NCBI RefSeq assembly: GCF_014773365.1
Contig: NZ_JACWUN010000008.1
Span: forward strand, 85,404 to 149,403
Direction: 5' to 3'
Source of the DNA: Pelovirga terrestris
GTDB taxonomy: Bacteria; Desulfobacterota; Desulfuromonadia; Desulfuromonadales; Geopsychrobacteraceae
Length of the DNA: 64,000 nt
A model generated the notes under the pieces. The model saw only the letters and a list, made by a program, of their open reading frames with translations, was not told where the DNA came from and ran no database searches. Each line of letters begins with the position of its first letter. The stretch's first letter is position 1. Made by a program: the position numbers and the translations under genes. Positions 43,982 through 53,378 of the stretch are shown in pieces.

Positions 43982-45652
43982 ATGATCACGCGGATTGTTA
44001 AGGTTGTTGCACTCTTTGCCGGCACGTTTCTGATTCTATCTTCACACATAAACGCTGCCATCATCTACGACGCTGGCCCACTTGTATTCGAAAGCAGCGG
44101 ACAAAGCATGTGGGATACCGGCACGGCCTTCCGCAAGGAAGAATCCGTTTTCCTGGGCACCCAATGGACGGACAAAACTGCCACCATTGGCGGTATTGCA
44201 GGCGACGCCAACCAGCAAATAACTCCTAATATTCCTGCCGTTACCGTCCCGGTCTGGAATCCGACGCCGACATGGTCTAATCCGTTTAAGGGTTACTGGA
44301 CGAACGTCCAGATCACACCGGCAATTGATGCGGTGACGATTGACACCCGCACGGGAGCTAAACTGAACGTACACACCTCCGGGAAAGTCGGTCTCGAATT
44401 CGGCTACTCCATCGACAGTGGCTCTGTCGATACCAAAGCAAATTTTCAGGCAGTGGCAGAATTGCCGGACAGCGTGAAGGCTTCTGAATTCTTCAGCCTC
44501 ATCACCAACAGCACTTTCGACGACGGTTCGCTACAAACCCAGTCACCAAAGATCGAAGCGTACATCAGCGCCATCATGCAACTGTCAGGCTCAATCGATG
44601 CGCAGGCCTGCGCGTTGACCTTTGGTTGCGCGAACTCAGGATCTATGGCCCTGCCAACCATCGACCTTGATCAACGTATACTGTCCATCGATCCGAACAG
44701 CCTGAAGGTGCTGGATGGCATCATGCCCGACGGCAAGGCCTTCGCTGAAATTCCTATCCTCAATCAGAGCCTGACACTTGAGGGGGGCATCACGACCACG
44801 GTTCCACCTGTGCCCGGTTTCATGTTGACCGGCCCTGGCTTTACCATTGGTACCTTGCCCTCCCCAGCGGTCACTGTCGAGCTGGCGGAGATGACCGTAT
44901 ACGTCCCGGATATTGCCACCACCGGCACGGGCTCCGGAGAAAATGTCACCTCCAACGGCCGGGATGATCTGTTGTCGTTGCAGCTCGACCTCGACGGTGC
45001 CGCAACGATGTTTGCTGGTTTGCCGCCCACCGGCATGAATTTTCATCTCATCAATGCCGGATCATTACAGTTATCTGCTTCCCTCGATCTGATTGATGTT
45101 AAGGCCGGCCCGGTACTGGGTGTCACGCAAGACTTCGAGTTCACACCGACACTCATGGCCGACATCGCATTCAGCAATCCTGTCGAAATTTACGGCCAGT
45201 CCGGCTTCCACAACAACTGGAGCGGGCTCTGGAGCGAGCTGCCGCAATTCGCCATTAATGAAACCACCACGTTCACGCCCTCCTTCTGGCTGGACGCCAC
45301 CCTGACAAATGACATAGGGCTGGACCTGGGCCTGGTTGGTACATTGGATCTGCTGAAACTGGGTGCTACTGCCTCTCTGGGGGTGTTTAACCTGGATTTC
45401 AACCCATTTACTCTCAATGACCTGCTTGGCATCGGCAATACCCTGTTTGAAACATCAAAGGTGGGCTTCTCCGTCTATGACACAACGTTCAATTTATTCG
45501 GCTTCAACAATATTGCCGGCTCACCCTTTACCCTGTACGTTGCGGTACCGGAACCGGGGACCTTTGGCCTGATGCTTGTGGGGCTGGTGGCCTTGCAGTT
45601 AAGACGCCGGCAGCGTGCCGGCATCCGCAAACAAGGTGAACATTGTGCATAA
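43982..45652 (+). CDS. PEP-CTERM sorted exported protein
   Basis: A 556-residue surface or exported protein. It begins with a signal peptide (MITRIVKVVALFAGTFLILS...NAA) and ends with a PEP-CTERM anchor: VPEPGTFGLMLVGLVALQL followed by RRRQR, the tag recognised by exosortase. The middle is beta-rich and poor in cysteine, with alternating Thr/Val/Gly and no domain that I recognise. A predicted sigma-54 promoter and phased sites lie upstream. The start has AAAGGGGA. No exosortase gene is in the window, so it must be elsewhere. The next gene overlaps its stop by 8 bp. Confidence 0.86.
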   Translation: MITRIVKVVALFAGTFLILSSHINAAIIYDAGPLVFESSGQSMWDTGTAFRKEESVFLGTQWTDKTATIGGIAGDANQQITPNIPAVTVPVWNPTPTWSNPFKGYWTNVQITPAIDAVTIDTRTGAKLNVHTSGKVGLEFGYSIDSGSVDTKANFQAVAELPDSVKASEFFSLITNSTFDDGSLQTQSPKIEAYISAIMQLSGSIDAQACALTFGCANSGSMALPTIDLDQRILSIDPNSLKVLDGIMPDGKAFAEIPILNQSLTLEGGITTTVPPVPGFMLTGPGFTIGTLPSPAVTVELAEMTVYVPDIATTGTGSGENVTSNGRDDLLSLQLDLDGAATMFAGLPPTGMNFHLINAGSLQLSASLDLIDVKAGPVLGVTQDFEFTPTLMADIAFSNPVEIYGQSGFHNNWSGLWSELPQFAINETTTFTPSFWLDATLTNDIGLDLGLVGTLDLLKLGATASLGVFNLDFNPFTLNDLLGIGNTLFETSKVGFSVYDTTFNLFGFNNIAGSPFTLYVAVPEPGTFGLMLVGLVALQLRRRQRAGIRKQGEHCA

Positions 45653-46268
45653 CAATCAACCCAGCAAGCTCATGGCCTTTATTTTTACATTGGTGCTGCT
45701 TCTTTCCGCGGCAACGGCCCACACGGCAGACGGAGAAGGCCAATTTGCTGTCCGGGGAGCCGGACTGATCAGCTGCGCGCTTTACACCCAGGAACGGGCC
45801 GCGCGCAGCGAAGTCTACCTGGTGGCGGCGGCATGGGTCGATGGATACATCACAGGGATCAACCAGCATGCTTCACAGACCTATGATCTCATGTCGTTTG
45901 AAAGCACCGAACTGCTGATGGCAATCCTTGATAACCATTGTCAGAAAAACCCATCGGATCCCATCTTCGGTGTACTGGTGAACCTGTTCAAGAAACTGTG
46001 GCCGGACCGCCTCATTGACAAATCGGACAAGACGACCATTGCGATTGGAGAAAGGGAAGCACGACATTACGTCGAGTCAATCGGACGCGTCCAGAACAGA
46101 TTGCAGGCAGCAGGATTTTATAAGGACCCGCGCAATAACGAGTACAGCCCGCAAACCTTGGAGGCGATGAAGAAATTTCAGACATCTATCGGCTTCGAAC
46201 CGACAGGCTTTCCTGACCAGCTGACATTGTGGCGGCTGATGCGCAACGAAGCAGACCTGGATAAATAA
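45645..46268 (+). CDS. Exported protein with C-terminal peptidoglycan-binding domain
   Basis: A 207-residue product with an N-terminal hydrophobic segment (FIFTLVLLLSAATAHTA) and a C-terminal PG_binding_1-like domain (VQNRLQAAGFYKDPRNNEYS then TLEAMKKFQTSIGFEPTGFP). The middle about 110 residues (GLISCALYTQERAARSEVYL) match nothing that I recognise. A GTG start at 45645, with AAGGTG upstream, overlaps the PEP-CTERM gene's last codons and implies translational coupling. A downstream ATG at 45672 is an alternative. It is probably a cell-wall-anchored helper of the PEP-CTERM protein, which is an inference from the operon. Confidence 0.72.
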   Translation: MHNNQPSKLMAFIFTLVLLLSAATAHTADGEGQFAVRGAGLISCALYTQERAARSEVYLVAAAWVDGYITGINQHASQTYDLMSFESTELLMAILDNHCQKNPSDPIFGVLVNLFKKLWPDRLIDKSDKTTIAIGEREARHYVESIGRVQNRLQAAGFYKDPRNNEYSPQTLEAMKKFQTSIGFEPTGFPDQLTLWRLMRNEADLDK

Positions 46269-46336
46269 AAAGACCAGATCGCGCCAATGTCATGGTAAGA
46301 TGGATCTAATATCGTTTTTCACCTACTGTAGAGCAC

Positions 46337-46376
46337 GAAACGCCCCCAATCTCCAGATCGAGGGCGTTTCTTATTT
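46337..46376 (+). terminator. First of two tandem terminators after the PEP-CTERM operon
   Basis: GAAACGCCC (46337-46345) pairs with GGGCGTTTC (46362-46370), followed by TTATTT. It is about 70 bp after the stop of the peptidoglycan-binding gene. Confidence 0.78.
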
Positions 46377-46393
46377 GTCACGACTCATCAGAC

Positions 46394-46431
46394 AAGAAAA
46401 GCCTTCGATCATGGGGCCGAGGGCTTTTCTT
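46394..46431 (+). terminator. Second tandem terminator after the PEP-CTERM operon
   Basis: AAGAAAAGCCTTCG (46394-46407) pairs fully with CGAGGGCTTTTCTT (46418-46431), 14 bp with one G-U pair. It lies only 24 bp past the first terminator. Confidence 0.72.
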
Positions 46432-46839
46432 GAAATGCGCTATATTTTGAACATCCTGCGAGGATGCTGGTTTGTAATCCAGGAGAGATCCAGATCCTTA
46501 ATTCATTTCGTTAGAGCGGTCACTGTGACTCTTCTTTCCAGTAAAAACGATTTTGCCCACCGATCCGGATATTTAAAAGAAGGACTGGTTCCGTTGGATC
46601 TGGTGGAACCCAGAAAAGAACAAGGAAATTTCGTGCTCCGGCGTCCAGCACATACTCCCACACAGTTATTCTTTTGCCTTGGACCGACCTTCTTCTTGCG
46701 GGGGCAATCTCGTCAAACACGGAAATATTCTCCACCATGGCCTGGTAGCTTTGCTGCAGGATTTACAAAAATCGCTTGCTTCGGCCAAATCCACACACGA
46801 CATTAACTGCGAGAGAATAAATAAGAAAAGTAATTTGTA

Positions 46840-46912
46840 TCTGTTCAGCACTGTCCTGGCGCAGAGTCGGGGGTCCCTTGAGATAGGATCCGAAGATCCG
46901 GTGCTGAACAGA
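46840..46912 (+). repeat. Dispersed repeat, copy B (palindromic MITE-like unit)
   Basis: TCTGTTCAGCAC (46840-46851) and GTGCTGAACAGA (46901-46912) are perfect 12-bp inverted ends. Inside are the core CTGTCCTGGCGCAGAGTC and GGATCCGAAGATCC, itself a small hairpin. It is a compact 73-bp unit with no coding capacity. Confidence 0.65.
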
Positions 46913-47056
46913 GATAGAGAACGAGGCAAGAGATCCGGATAGCCGAAACATCCCCTGCCACCAGTGGTTCCTGGTCAATTATCGGTGGTAAGGGGTTGCC
47001 TTGATGATGTTGCTGACCAACCGGTGTCGGGTGTGGATGACAATAAGCACCACGGG

Positions 47057-47098
47057 AAAACCCCCGAAGGCTATCAACAGCTCTCGGGGGTTTTTATT
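47057..47098. terminator. Bidirectional terminator downstream of rhlE
   Basis: AAAACCCCCGA (47057-47067) pairs with TCGGGGGTTTT (47084-47094), extended inward by GCT/AGC. TTTTTATT follows on the plus strand and GGGTTTT on the minus strand. It lies 25 bp past the end of rhlE. Confidence 0.8.
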
Positions 47099-47122
47099 GC
47101 ATTACCGGGACTTAAAAGCCTG

Positions 47123-48424
47123 TTAGCGCGAAGCACGACCAGCGCGAGCATTTGCGGCACCAGCCTGGGGACGATACGACTTGCCGGCTGGACGGGCGCT
47201 ACGGCTCGAGCTTTTGGCCGGCTGACGGTTTGAAGGCGCTGCCCCACGACCGCGTTGGGGAGCCCTTGCCGGCGAATCAACAGCCGAAGACACCAGCTTC
47301 AGTCCAGCCTCCTGCTCCTGCAAGGGGATCCGGCGTTGCAGCAGGGTTTCAATATCGCGCAATTGCTTGCGCTCTTCACTGCAGACAAAGGAAATAGCAT
47401 TCCCGCTGTTACCGGCACGACCGGTGCGGCCAATACGGTGGACATAATCTTCAGGAACGTTGGGCATCTCATAGTTCACGACAAAGGGCAATTGCTCAAT
47501 ATCGAGACCGCGCGCGGCAATGTCGGTAGCCACCAGCACCCGCACCCTGCCCTGCTTGAAATCAGCCAGTGCCTTGGTTCTGGCACCCTGACTCTTGTTG
47601 CCGTGGATCGCCGTCGTCGTGATGCCGTCTTTGTCCAGCTGGCTGGCGAGACGATTGGCGCCGTGCTTGGTGCGGGTAAAAACCAGCACCTGCTGCCAAT
47701 TACTGCCGGATATCAGATGGGACAGCAGCGCGCGCTTGAGTCCCTTGTCAATCCGGTACATCACCTGATCGACCTGTTCGGCAGCGGTGTTCCGCCGCGC
47801 TACTTCAATCATCTCCGGGGCCTTCAGAAAACCGTCAGCCAGGCGTTTGATATCATTGGAAAAGGTCGCCGAAAACAGCATATTCTGACGATTGCGCGGC
47901 AGCAGACCGAGAATTTTACGGAGATCATGGATAAAGCCCATATCGAGCATGCGATCGGCTTCATCCAGTACCAGCATTTCAACCTGCGACAAATCGATGG
48001 TTTTCTGCCCAACATGGTCAAGCAGACGCCCTGGGGTAGCCACAACAATATCAACCCCTTTACGCAAGGCACTGATCTGGGGCCGGATATTGACGCCACC
48101 AAAAATCACCGTCGAGCGTAACGGCAGATATTTACCATACAAACGGAAGCTCGCCTCAACCTGGGCTGCCAGCTCGCGGGTCGGGGTTAGAATCAGGGCA
48201 CGAATCGCGCCACTTCTCTGTGGGGCTTTTTCACTTAAGCGTTGCAGCACCGGCAGAGCAAAACCAGCGGTTTTACCGGTTCCGGTCTGGGCGCCGGCAA
48301 GCAGATCGCCGCCTTGCAAGACCACCGGAATCGCCTTGGCCTGAATCGGTGAGGGTTGGCTGTAACCTGCTTCAGATACAGCACGGAGGAGTTCGGTCCG
48401 CAGACCGAGTTGTTCAAACGACAT
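47123..48424 (-). CDS. rhlE: DEAD-box ATP-dependent RNA helicase, RhlE-like
   Basis: A 433-residue cytoplasmic RNA helicase. Motifs in order: Q motif ([19 protein letters not shown], then [14 protein letters not shown]), [13 protein letters not shown] (motif I), PTRELAAQV (Ia), [13 protein letters not shown] (II, DEAD), SATFS (III), [13 protein letters not shown] (IV) and [10 protein letters not shown] (VI). A low-complexity C-terminal tail rich in Arg, Ser and Ala (from about 375) binds RNA. It acts in rRNA maturation or RNA decay. The start at 48424 has a GGAGAAC site; an ATG further upstream lacks one. Confidence 0.94.
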   Translation of the reverse strand: MSFEQLGLRTELLRAVSEAGYSQPSPIQAKAIPVVLQGGDLLAGAQTGTGKTAGFALPVLQRLSEKAPQRSGAIRALILTPTRELAAQVEASFRLYGKYLPLRSTVIFGGVNIRPQISALRKGVDIVVATPGRLLDHVGQKTIDLSQVEMLVLDEADRMLDMGFIHDLRKILGLLPRNRQNMLFSATFSNDIKRLADGFLKAPEMIEVARRNTAAEQVDQVMYRIDKGLKRALLSHLISGSNWQQVLVFTRTKHGANRLASQLDKDGITTTAIHGNKSQGARTKALADFKQGRVRVLVATDIAARGLDIEQLPFVVNYEMPNVPEDYVHRIGRTGRAGNSGNAISFVCSEERKQLRDIETLLQRRIPLQEQEAGLKLVSSAVDSPARAPQRGRGAAPSNRQPAKSSSRSARPAGKSYRPQAGAANARAGRASR

Positions 48425-48565
48425 AAATATTGTTCTCCAAAAATGGAACCGGCCCATCCCTAGGCGATAAAACGTAAGGAACGGTCAACAGGCAGGAATC
48501 TCTTAATTGATGGTCTAAGGGGGTGATATGCGAGGATGATACGCAAAAAACGAACCGATGGACAC

Positions 48566-48591
48566 AAAAATGACGCCGACCGAAGGCGTCA
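48566..48591 (-). terminator. Terminator of the rimK-aspartoacylase operon
   Basis: On the minus strand TGACGCC (48591-48585) and GGCGTCA (48577-48571) form a 7-bp stem and are followed by TTTTT. A second, upstream hairpin AGGCACCCT/AGGGTGCCT at 48598-48625 stands just before it. The rest of the 290-bp gap to rhlE is empty. Confidence 0.65.
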
Positions 48592-48716
48592 AGGTTCAGG
48601 CACCCTAACAGATTCCAGGGTGCCTGTCCACCACAATCACAAAACCTGTCAGTACCTGATCAAAAGAGGGTTTCCTCTCGAACCAGCTGCGCCCACCAGA
48701 AACGGCCACAGCTCCC

Positions 48717-49745
48717 TTAGCGCTCCATCCCGAAATCTTCATCGGTCAGAGTGGAAGCGAAATGATCCATCGCCTCTTCAGCGTCACTCGAATCAGGAAC
48801 TCTGGCCAGGTGGATCAGGGCATCCCCTTCATGAACCAGCGGAATTGCGAGCTGACCGATAATGATACCGGCCAAGGGGGCAATAACTTTTTCCTCTTCA
48901 TCACCCAGGGGATCACGGATCAGACCAAGCAGGTCCCCTTTTCTGACAAATCCCCCCAGCTTCATCCGCCGGGTGAAGATACCGCTCATATTGGCCCTCA
49001 GCCAGCTGGTACGATCAGTAATGATCGACTCACGAATCTTTGCGCTACGACCAGGGGCGAGCATCTCCACATGACGCATCACCTTGATGATCCCCCGGAT
49101 ACCGGTACGAATCGCGGCATCATTGAAATAAAGGGCCTCACCTCCTTCGTAAACCAGCACCGGCTTCCCCAGCGACGCGACTGTTTCACGCAAGGACCCT
49201 TCGCGCATCTCAGAGGGCACAACCACTGGGGCGCCAAAAGCCATAGCTAGATCAACTGTTTGCTGATCTTCCAGACTCGCCCTGATTTGCGGCATATTGC
49301 TGCGAAAGTTGGACCCGGTATGGAGGTCGATACCAAAATCAGATTGTGCCGCAATCTCACTCATAAAAACATGGGCCAGGCGCCCCGCCAGAGACCCTTT
49401 GGCCGACCCTGGAAAAGAACGGTTAAGATCACGCCGGTCCGGCAAATAGCGGGCGCGCTGGATAAATCCGAACGGATTAACCACCGGCACGGCAATCAAA
49501 GTGCCACGCAGGCTGTTAAGTACCTGGTTTTTAAGCAGTTGACGGATAATCTCAACGCCATTGATTTCATCACCATGCACCGCCGCACAGACAAAAAGCA
49601 CCGGTCCGGCGCGCCGACCATGAACCACCTGAACCGGCAACGTCATCTCACTATGGGTATACAATCGCGCTACCGCCAGTTCGACGGTTTTACGGGTTCC
49701 CGGTTTGATTATTTCCCCACCCAGCTCAAAATCAGCGACTTTCAT
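48717..49745 (-). CDS. Succinylglutamate desuccinylase/aspartoacylase-family zinc protein
   Basis: A 342-residue M14-type zinc hydrolase. [19 protein letters not shown] gives the metal ligands His and Glu (HGDE), [19 protein letters not shown] the third histidine, and [11 protein letters not shown] the catalytic Glu. It resembles the AstE/AspA group, which removes acyl groups from amino acids, but is longer, with a C-terminal beta domain. The start overlaps the rimK stop (ATGA), so the pair is translationally coupled. With the RimB-like protein it may remove or trim the glutamates that RimK adds, an inference. Confidence 0.85.
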   Translation of the reverse strand: MKVADFELGGEIIKPGTRKTVELAVARLYTHSEMTLPVQVVHGRRAGPVLFVCAAVHGDEINGVEIIRQLLKNQVLNSLRGTLIAVPVVNPFGFIQRARYLPDRRDLNRSFPGSAKGSLAGRLAHVFMSEIAAQSDFGIDLHTGSNFRSNMPQIRASLEDQQTVDLAMAFGAPVVVPSEMREGSLRETVASLGKPVLVYEGGEALYFNDAAIRTGIRGIIKVMRHVEMLAPGRSAKIRESIITDRTSWLRANMSGIFTRRMKLGGFVRKGDLLGLIRDPLGDEEEKVIAPLAGIIIGQLAIPLVHEGDALIHLARVPDSSDAEEAMDHFASTLTDEDFGMER

Positions 49746-50647
49746 CCCTGCCCCTTGGTCCGGGTACGCCCCGGCTTGGCCTGTTTTTCAATAAACTGGT
49801 AAATGAGACCTGCAACATCCTTACTGGTCGCTTTTTCTATCCCTTCCAGGCCGGGAGAAGAATTCACCTCCATCACCACCGGCCCATGATTGGAACGCAA
49901 CAAATCAACCCCGGCAACATTCAACCCCATGATCCGGGCGGCACGAATAGCGGTCATGCGCTCTTCCGGGGTTAAACGTGTGACACTTGAGGATCCGCCA
50001 CGATGCAGATTGGAACGGAACTCCCCTTCCTTACCCTGACGCTTCATCGCCGCGACAACCTTGTCACCAATGACAAAACAACGGATATCAGCGCCTTGAG
50101 CCTCTTTGATGAATTCCTGCACCAGAATATTCGCCTTCAAACCACGAAATGCCTCGATGACGCTCTCTGCCGCCTTGTCGGTTTCTGCCAGGACAACACC
50201 AATGCCCTGGGTACCCTCGAGCAATTTCACCACCAGGGGTGCACCACCAACCAGATTAATCAGATCTTTGGTATACAGGGTCGAATGGGCAAAGCCGGTC
50301 ACCGGCAAGCCGATTCCCTTACGCGCAAACAACTGCATACTGCGTAATTTGTCGCGCGAACGGGTAATCGCCACCGACTCATTGATACTGAACACATTCA
50401 TCATTTCAAACTGGCGCACAACCGCGGTCCCGTAAAAAGTAACCGATGCGCCAATCCGCGGGATCACTGCATCAAACCCCTGCAATTCCTCACCCTTATA
50501 GTGAATTGTCGGGCGCTGGCTGGCGATGGTCATATAACAACGTAGCGGGTCGATGACCTGTACGTCATGGTCACGCTCTTCTCCAGCCTCGACCAGACGA
50601 CGGGTGGAGTACAATTTCGGGTTGCGCGACAAGACTGCAACTTTCAT
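49742..50647 (-). CDS. rimK: RimK-family ATP-grasp ligase
   Basis: A 301-residue ATP-grasp enzyme of the RimK family, which adds glutamates to the C-terminus of ribosomal protein S6 in E. coli. The N-terminal domain ([20 protein letters not shown]) is followed by the ATP-grasp core with [39 protein letters not shown] and [15 protein letters not shown]. The ATG at 50647 sits 5 bp after AGGAGG; a GTG 3 bp earlier is too close. The target here may be S6 or another protein. Related genes are the coupled desuccinylase and the RimB-like protein at 53.4 kb. Confidence 0.9.
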   Translation of the reverse strand: MKVAVLSRNPKLYSTRRLVEAGEERDHDVQVIDPLRCYMTIASQRPTIHYKGEELQGFDAVIPRIGASVTFYGTAVVRQFEMMNVFSINESVAITRSRDKLRSMQLFARKGIGLPVTGFAHSTLYTKDLINLVGGAPLVVKLLEGTQGIGVVLAETDKAAESVIEAFRGLKANILVQEFIKEAQGADIRCFVIGDKVVAAMKRQGKEGEFRSNLHRGGSSSVTRLTPEERMTAIRAARIMGLNVAGVDLLRSNHGPVVMEVNSSPGLEGIEKATSKDVAGLIYQFIEKQAKPGRTRTKGQG

Positions 50648-50913
50648 CACATCCTCCTTTTTTGATTGTTGATTTCAGCTATCGGCAAGAGCGATATCAG
50701 TATAGTTAGCATACTATCCTTTGTCTATTGACAAACTTTTTTGGTCTATGTTTAAATTTTTTATCAGAAAAGCACCGGGCCGGGAACCCTATATCAAGGG
50801 ACGCTTTTCGTCATCCATGGCGACAAAAACCCTTACCACAGGATCCAAAGACCCTGCGCAAGGACAGTGCTGAATAGTTACCATTTTTTATAAATCACAC
50901 AGGAGGAGCCATA
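50648..50913. other. Divergent region between rimK and the small conserved gene
   Basis: About 265 bp with a promoter candidate for rimK on the minus strand: TAGACA (50727-50722) and TATACT (50704-50699), 17 bp apart. Repeat copy C occupies 50831-50877. A short direct TTGTC-TATT-GACAA palindrome is at 50721-50734. Confidence 0.55.
50831..50877 (-). repeat. Dispersed repeat, copy C
   Basis: Read on the minus strand it is CTATTCAGCACTGTCCTTGC followed by GCAGGGTC, TTTGGATCCTGTGG and TAAGG. It is nearly identical to copy D (53882-53929) and shares the core with A and B. It lies in front of the small gene at 50914. Confidence 0.7.
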
Positions 50914-51210
50914 GTGCACTACGAGCAGATTGCCCAACATCTGGTTGACATCTATCAGGATTCCTTCGGGGGAAAACCCAGCGGCCGTTATCGCATCTCG
51001 ATGAAACATCTGCGCCGGATCGCCGGGCACAGAAGGGTTTTTCAGCAGGACCTGGCCCAAATCTCTAAAGAAATGTATCAGCTGGGCTACAGTCTGATTG
51101 ACATGGAGTCCTTTTGTGTGGTGATCAACCACAAAACCTTTGTCCACTATCGCCGCTACAGCGATGTCACATCACAGCAGGATCCGGACGCCGGCAGAAA
51201 ATCCAGCTGA
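50914..51210 (+). CDS. Conserved small protein of unknown function
   Basis: A 98-residue soluble protein, basic in the middle (GRYRISMKHLRRIAGHRRVFQ) and helical, with no membrane segment. The GTG start follows a very strong GGAGGAG site, so it is expressed. I recall close relatives in other proteobacteria as uncharacterised proteins, and cannot name a family. Its sequence suggests a DNA- or RNA-binding helical protein. The lipoprotein gene follows after 77 bp. Confidence 0.68.
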   Translation: MHYEQIAQHLVDIYQDSFGGKPSGRYRISMKHLRRIAGHRRVFQQDLAQISKEMYQLGYSLIDMESFCVVINHKTFVHYRRYSDVTSQQDPDAGRKSS

Positions 51211-51287
51211 CATCCGATGCGCATGACAATTCAATCGGTAACAACCTGTCCTTGAATATCTTCGGGGCAACATCCAGGGAGCAACAA

Positions 51288-51863
51288 ATGAAAACAACAA
51301 CGTACCAGTGGTTCATTGTCCTACTCACCATCACGCTGCTGATTGCCGGCTGTGGTGGTCCTAAACTGAAAGTGGAGCCGATACCTGTACCGGCAAATCC
51401 AACCGAGGAAGCCGGCAAACTTGAAGCCGACATCACCCGAGCCCGCCAGCAACAGGTTAACATCCTTTCGCCAACCTGGTTTGCAAGGGCAGAAGCCTCG
51501 CACAAAGAGGCGGCCAGGCTCATTGCTGCAAAAGGTGAAATCGGACAGATCAGTAACCATCTGGCGCAGGGATACGCAGAACTTGCTCAAGCACAGGAAA
51601 TATCCAAGCTGGCACAGACTGAAGCGACAAAAAAAACCGAACAGGAACGCCTGGCCGCCGAGAAGCAAGCTACCGAGGAAAAGCTCGCTGCTGAACGACG
51701 GTTCAACGAACTCTACAACCAGGTCCAGGCCATGTTCTCCAAAGATGAGGCCGAAAGCTACAAACAGGGACAACAGATGGTTATCCGTCTGCGTGGCATG
51801 AGCTTCCCGATTGGCCAGTCCATGATTATGCCGGAAAACTACCCCCTGATCATTACATACTGA
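51288..51863 (+). pseudogene. Lipoprotein truncated at its OmpA domain
   Basis: A 191-residue outer-membrane lipoprotein remnant. It has a signal peptide with the lipobox LLIAGC, an N-terminal DUF4398-like helical region, then a coiled-coil (TKKTEQERLAAEKQATEEK). The last residues MVIRLRGMSFPIGQSMIMPE lead directly into what should be an OmpA peptidoglycan-binding domain, but a stop codon appears eight residues later. The missing domain is not found in another frame downstream. I infer a C-terminal deletion; it might still be a functional short lipoprotein. The ATG at 51288 follows AGGGAGCAACAA. Confidence 0.65.
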
Positions 51864-51884
51864 TTGAACCTGGACCATATTTTT

Positions 51885-51930
51885 GCCGGTACCTTCATTA
51901 CCATCTTTTTGCAGAGGGGAAGGTATCGGC
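51885..51930 (+). promoter_or_regulatory. Possible leader hairpin upstream of mgtE
   Basis: GCCGGTACCTTC (51885-51896) pairs with GAAGGTATCGGC (51919-51930), a 12-bp stem with one G-U pair and a 22-nt loop. It is 85 bp before the mgtE start and could be a terminator or part of a metal-sensing leader. It does not resemble a known M-box. Confidence 0.35.
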
Positions 51931-52015
51931 ACCATTTTCGGGTTCTACCCGCCAGCGGCAAATACTGCCCACAACATATTTTCATCGCCGTCACCAGGCT
52001 GACAGGTCTTAAATC

Positions 52016-53377
52016 ATGGACATTCAACAAACGGAAAAGCCCTGGGAATATCTCGAAGAACTGATCGAGGCAAAGGACGCTGCCCGGATCCGATCCTTCC
52101 TTGACAACACGAATCCTGCGGATACGGCTCTGGCAATTTCACGAATTGATGATGACCTTGTCAACAATCTGATGATCCTGCTCAATCCGGAAGATGCTGC
52201 TGAACTTATTGAAGACCTGTCTGACACCCAGGCCGCGGAAATCATGGAAGACCTGGAGCCCTCTCAGGCGGCCGCGATATTCGAAGAGCTGGACAGCGAC
52301 CATGTCGTCGACATTCTGGGTGAAATGGATAAGGATGACGCCAACGCCATCATCAGCCAGATGAACCCGGAAGACGCCGAGGAGGCAAGGCAGTTTCTCA
52401 CCTATGATGAAGACACCGCCGGTGGCTTGATGATCTCGGAATTTCTCGATTACCGCAGCAACCAGACGGTTCAGGATGTTCTTGAGGATCTTCAGAACAA
52501 CCGCGAGGAGTACGCCGAGTACGATGTCCAATATATCTACATCACTGACAGTGCCGGTCATCTTGAAGGGGTATTGCGGATGCGTGATCTGCTTTTCCCC
52601 CAGCGCTCGACACCCCTGAGTAAACTGATGATCCGCAATCCCTATAAGACCATCGTCACCGCGCCCCTGGATGAATTGCGCAACTTTTTTGAGGAGCACA
52701 ATCTCTTTGGCGCACCCGTGGTCGACCAGGATAACCGACTGGTGGGTATTGTTTTGCCCGAGGCGGTAGAAGACGCTAAACAGAAAAAAAGTGTTAATCA
52801 ATTTCTAGGGCTCTCCGGCATTATCGGTGGGGAAGAATTCAGATCCATGCCGGTTGCGGTAAGAGCCGGGCGAAGATTTTCATGGCTGTCACTGAATATT
52901 TTTTTGAATATCATTGCCGCCAGCATTATCGCCCTGTATCAGGACACCATTGCCGCTGTCATCGCTCTTGCCGTCTTTCTGCCGATTGTCAGTGACATGA
53001 GTGGTAATTCCGGACAGCAGGCGGCGGCTGTCAGTATGCGTGAGCTGACCCTTGGTCTGCTGCGGCCGCACGAATTTGGGCGGGTCATCATCAAGGAAGC
53101 CAGTGTCGGCATCCTCAATGGCATAGGGCTGGGGTTGTTACTCGGCGGGCTGGTCTATCTCTGGCAAGGCAACCTGATACTGGGTCTGGTGATCGGCCTG
53201 GCATTAGCATTAAACACGCTGCTGTCGGTTCTGGTCGGCGGGCTGACGCCTCTGCTTCTTAAAATGCTCAAGCTTGACCCGGCACTGGTAACCGGCGCTC
53301 TGATTACCACGATTACCGACATGGGTGGTTTTTTTCTGGTGTTAAGTTTCGCGACTATCGTATTGGATAAGCTCTGA
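52016..53377 (+). CDS. mgtE: Magnesium transporter MgtE
   Basis: A 453-residue magnesium channel. The cytoplasmic N domain of helical repeats (residues 1-130, with LLNPEDAAELIEDL-type repeats) is followed by two CBS domains (about 130-255), rich in acidic residues that sense Mg2+. Five membrane helices from about 285 contain the conserved PIVSDMSGNSGQQA and LNTLLSVLVGGLTPL segments. It gates Mg2+ entry across the inner membrane according to internal Mg2+. The ribosome site is weak. The RimB-like gene starts 1 bp after its stop, so they share a transcript. Confidence 0.93.
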   Translation: MDIQQTEKPWEYLEELIEAKDAARIRSFLDNTNPADTALAISRIDDDLVNNLMILLNPEDAAELIEDLSDTQAAEIMEDLEPSQAAAIFEELDSDHVVDILGEMDKDDANAIISQMNPEDAEEARQFLTYDEDTAGGLMISEFLDYRSNQTVQDVLEDLQNNREEYAEYDVQYIYITDSAGHLEGVLRMRDLLFPQRSTPLSKLMIRNPYKTIVTAPLDELRNFFEEHNLFGAPVVDQDNRLVGIVLPEAVEDAKQKKSVNQFLGLSGIIGGEEFRSMPVAVRAGRRFSWLSLNIFLNIIAASIIALYQDTIAAVIALAVFLPIVSDMSGNSGQQAAAVSMRELTLGLLRPHEFGRVIIKEASVGILNGIGLGLLLGGLVYLWQGNLILGLVIGLALALNTLLSVLVGGLTPLLLKMLKLDPALVTGALITTITDMGGFFLVLSFATIVLDKL

Positions 53378-53378
53378 T

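Larger units (their letters stand above)
46269..47122. other. Gene-free region with terminators and repeat copy B
   Basis: About 850 bp between the PEP-CTERM unit and rhlE. It carries two tandem terminators (46337-46376, 46394-46431), repeat copy B (46840-46912) and a bidirectional terminator (47057-47098). Several 70-170-codon frames on both strands overlap each other and show no domain, signal or ribosome site; one on the plus strand reads across both terminator hairpins. I consider none of them real. Confidence 0.65.

Noticed and set aside
46300..46806. A 168-codon plus-strand frame after the PEP-CTERM operon
   Set aside because: It reads through two terminator hairpins, lacks a ribosome site and has no domain.
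51864..52015. Possible magnesium (M-box) riboswitch before mgtE
   Set aside because: Only one simple 12-bp hairpin is present and the leader is too short for the M-box fold.
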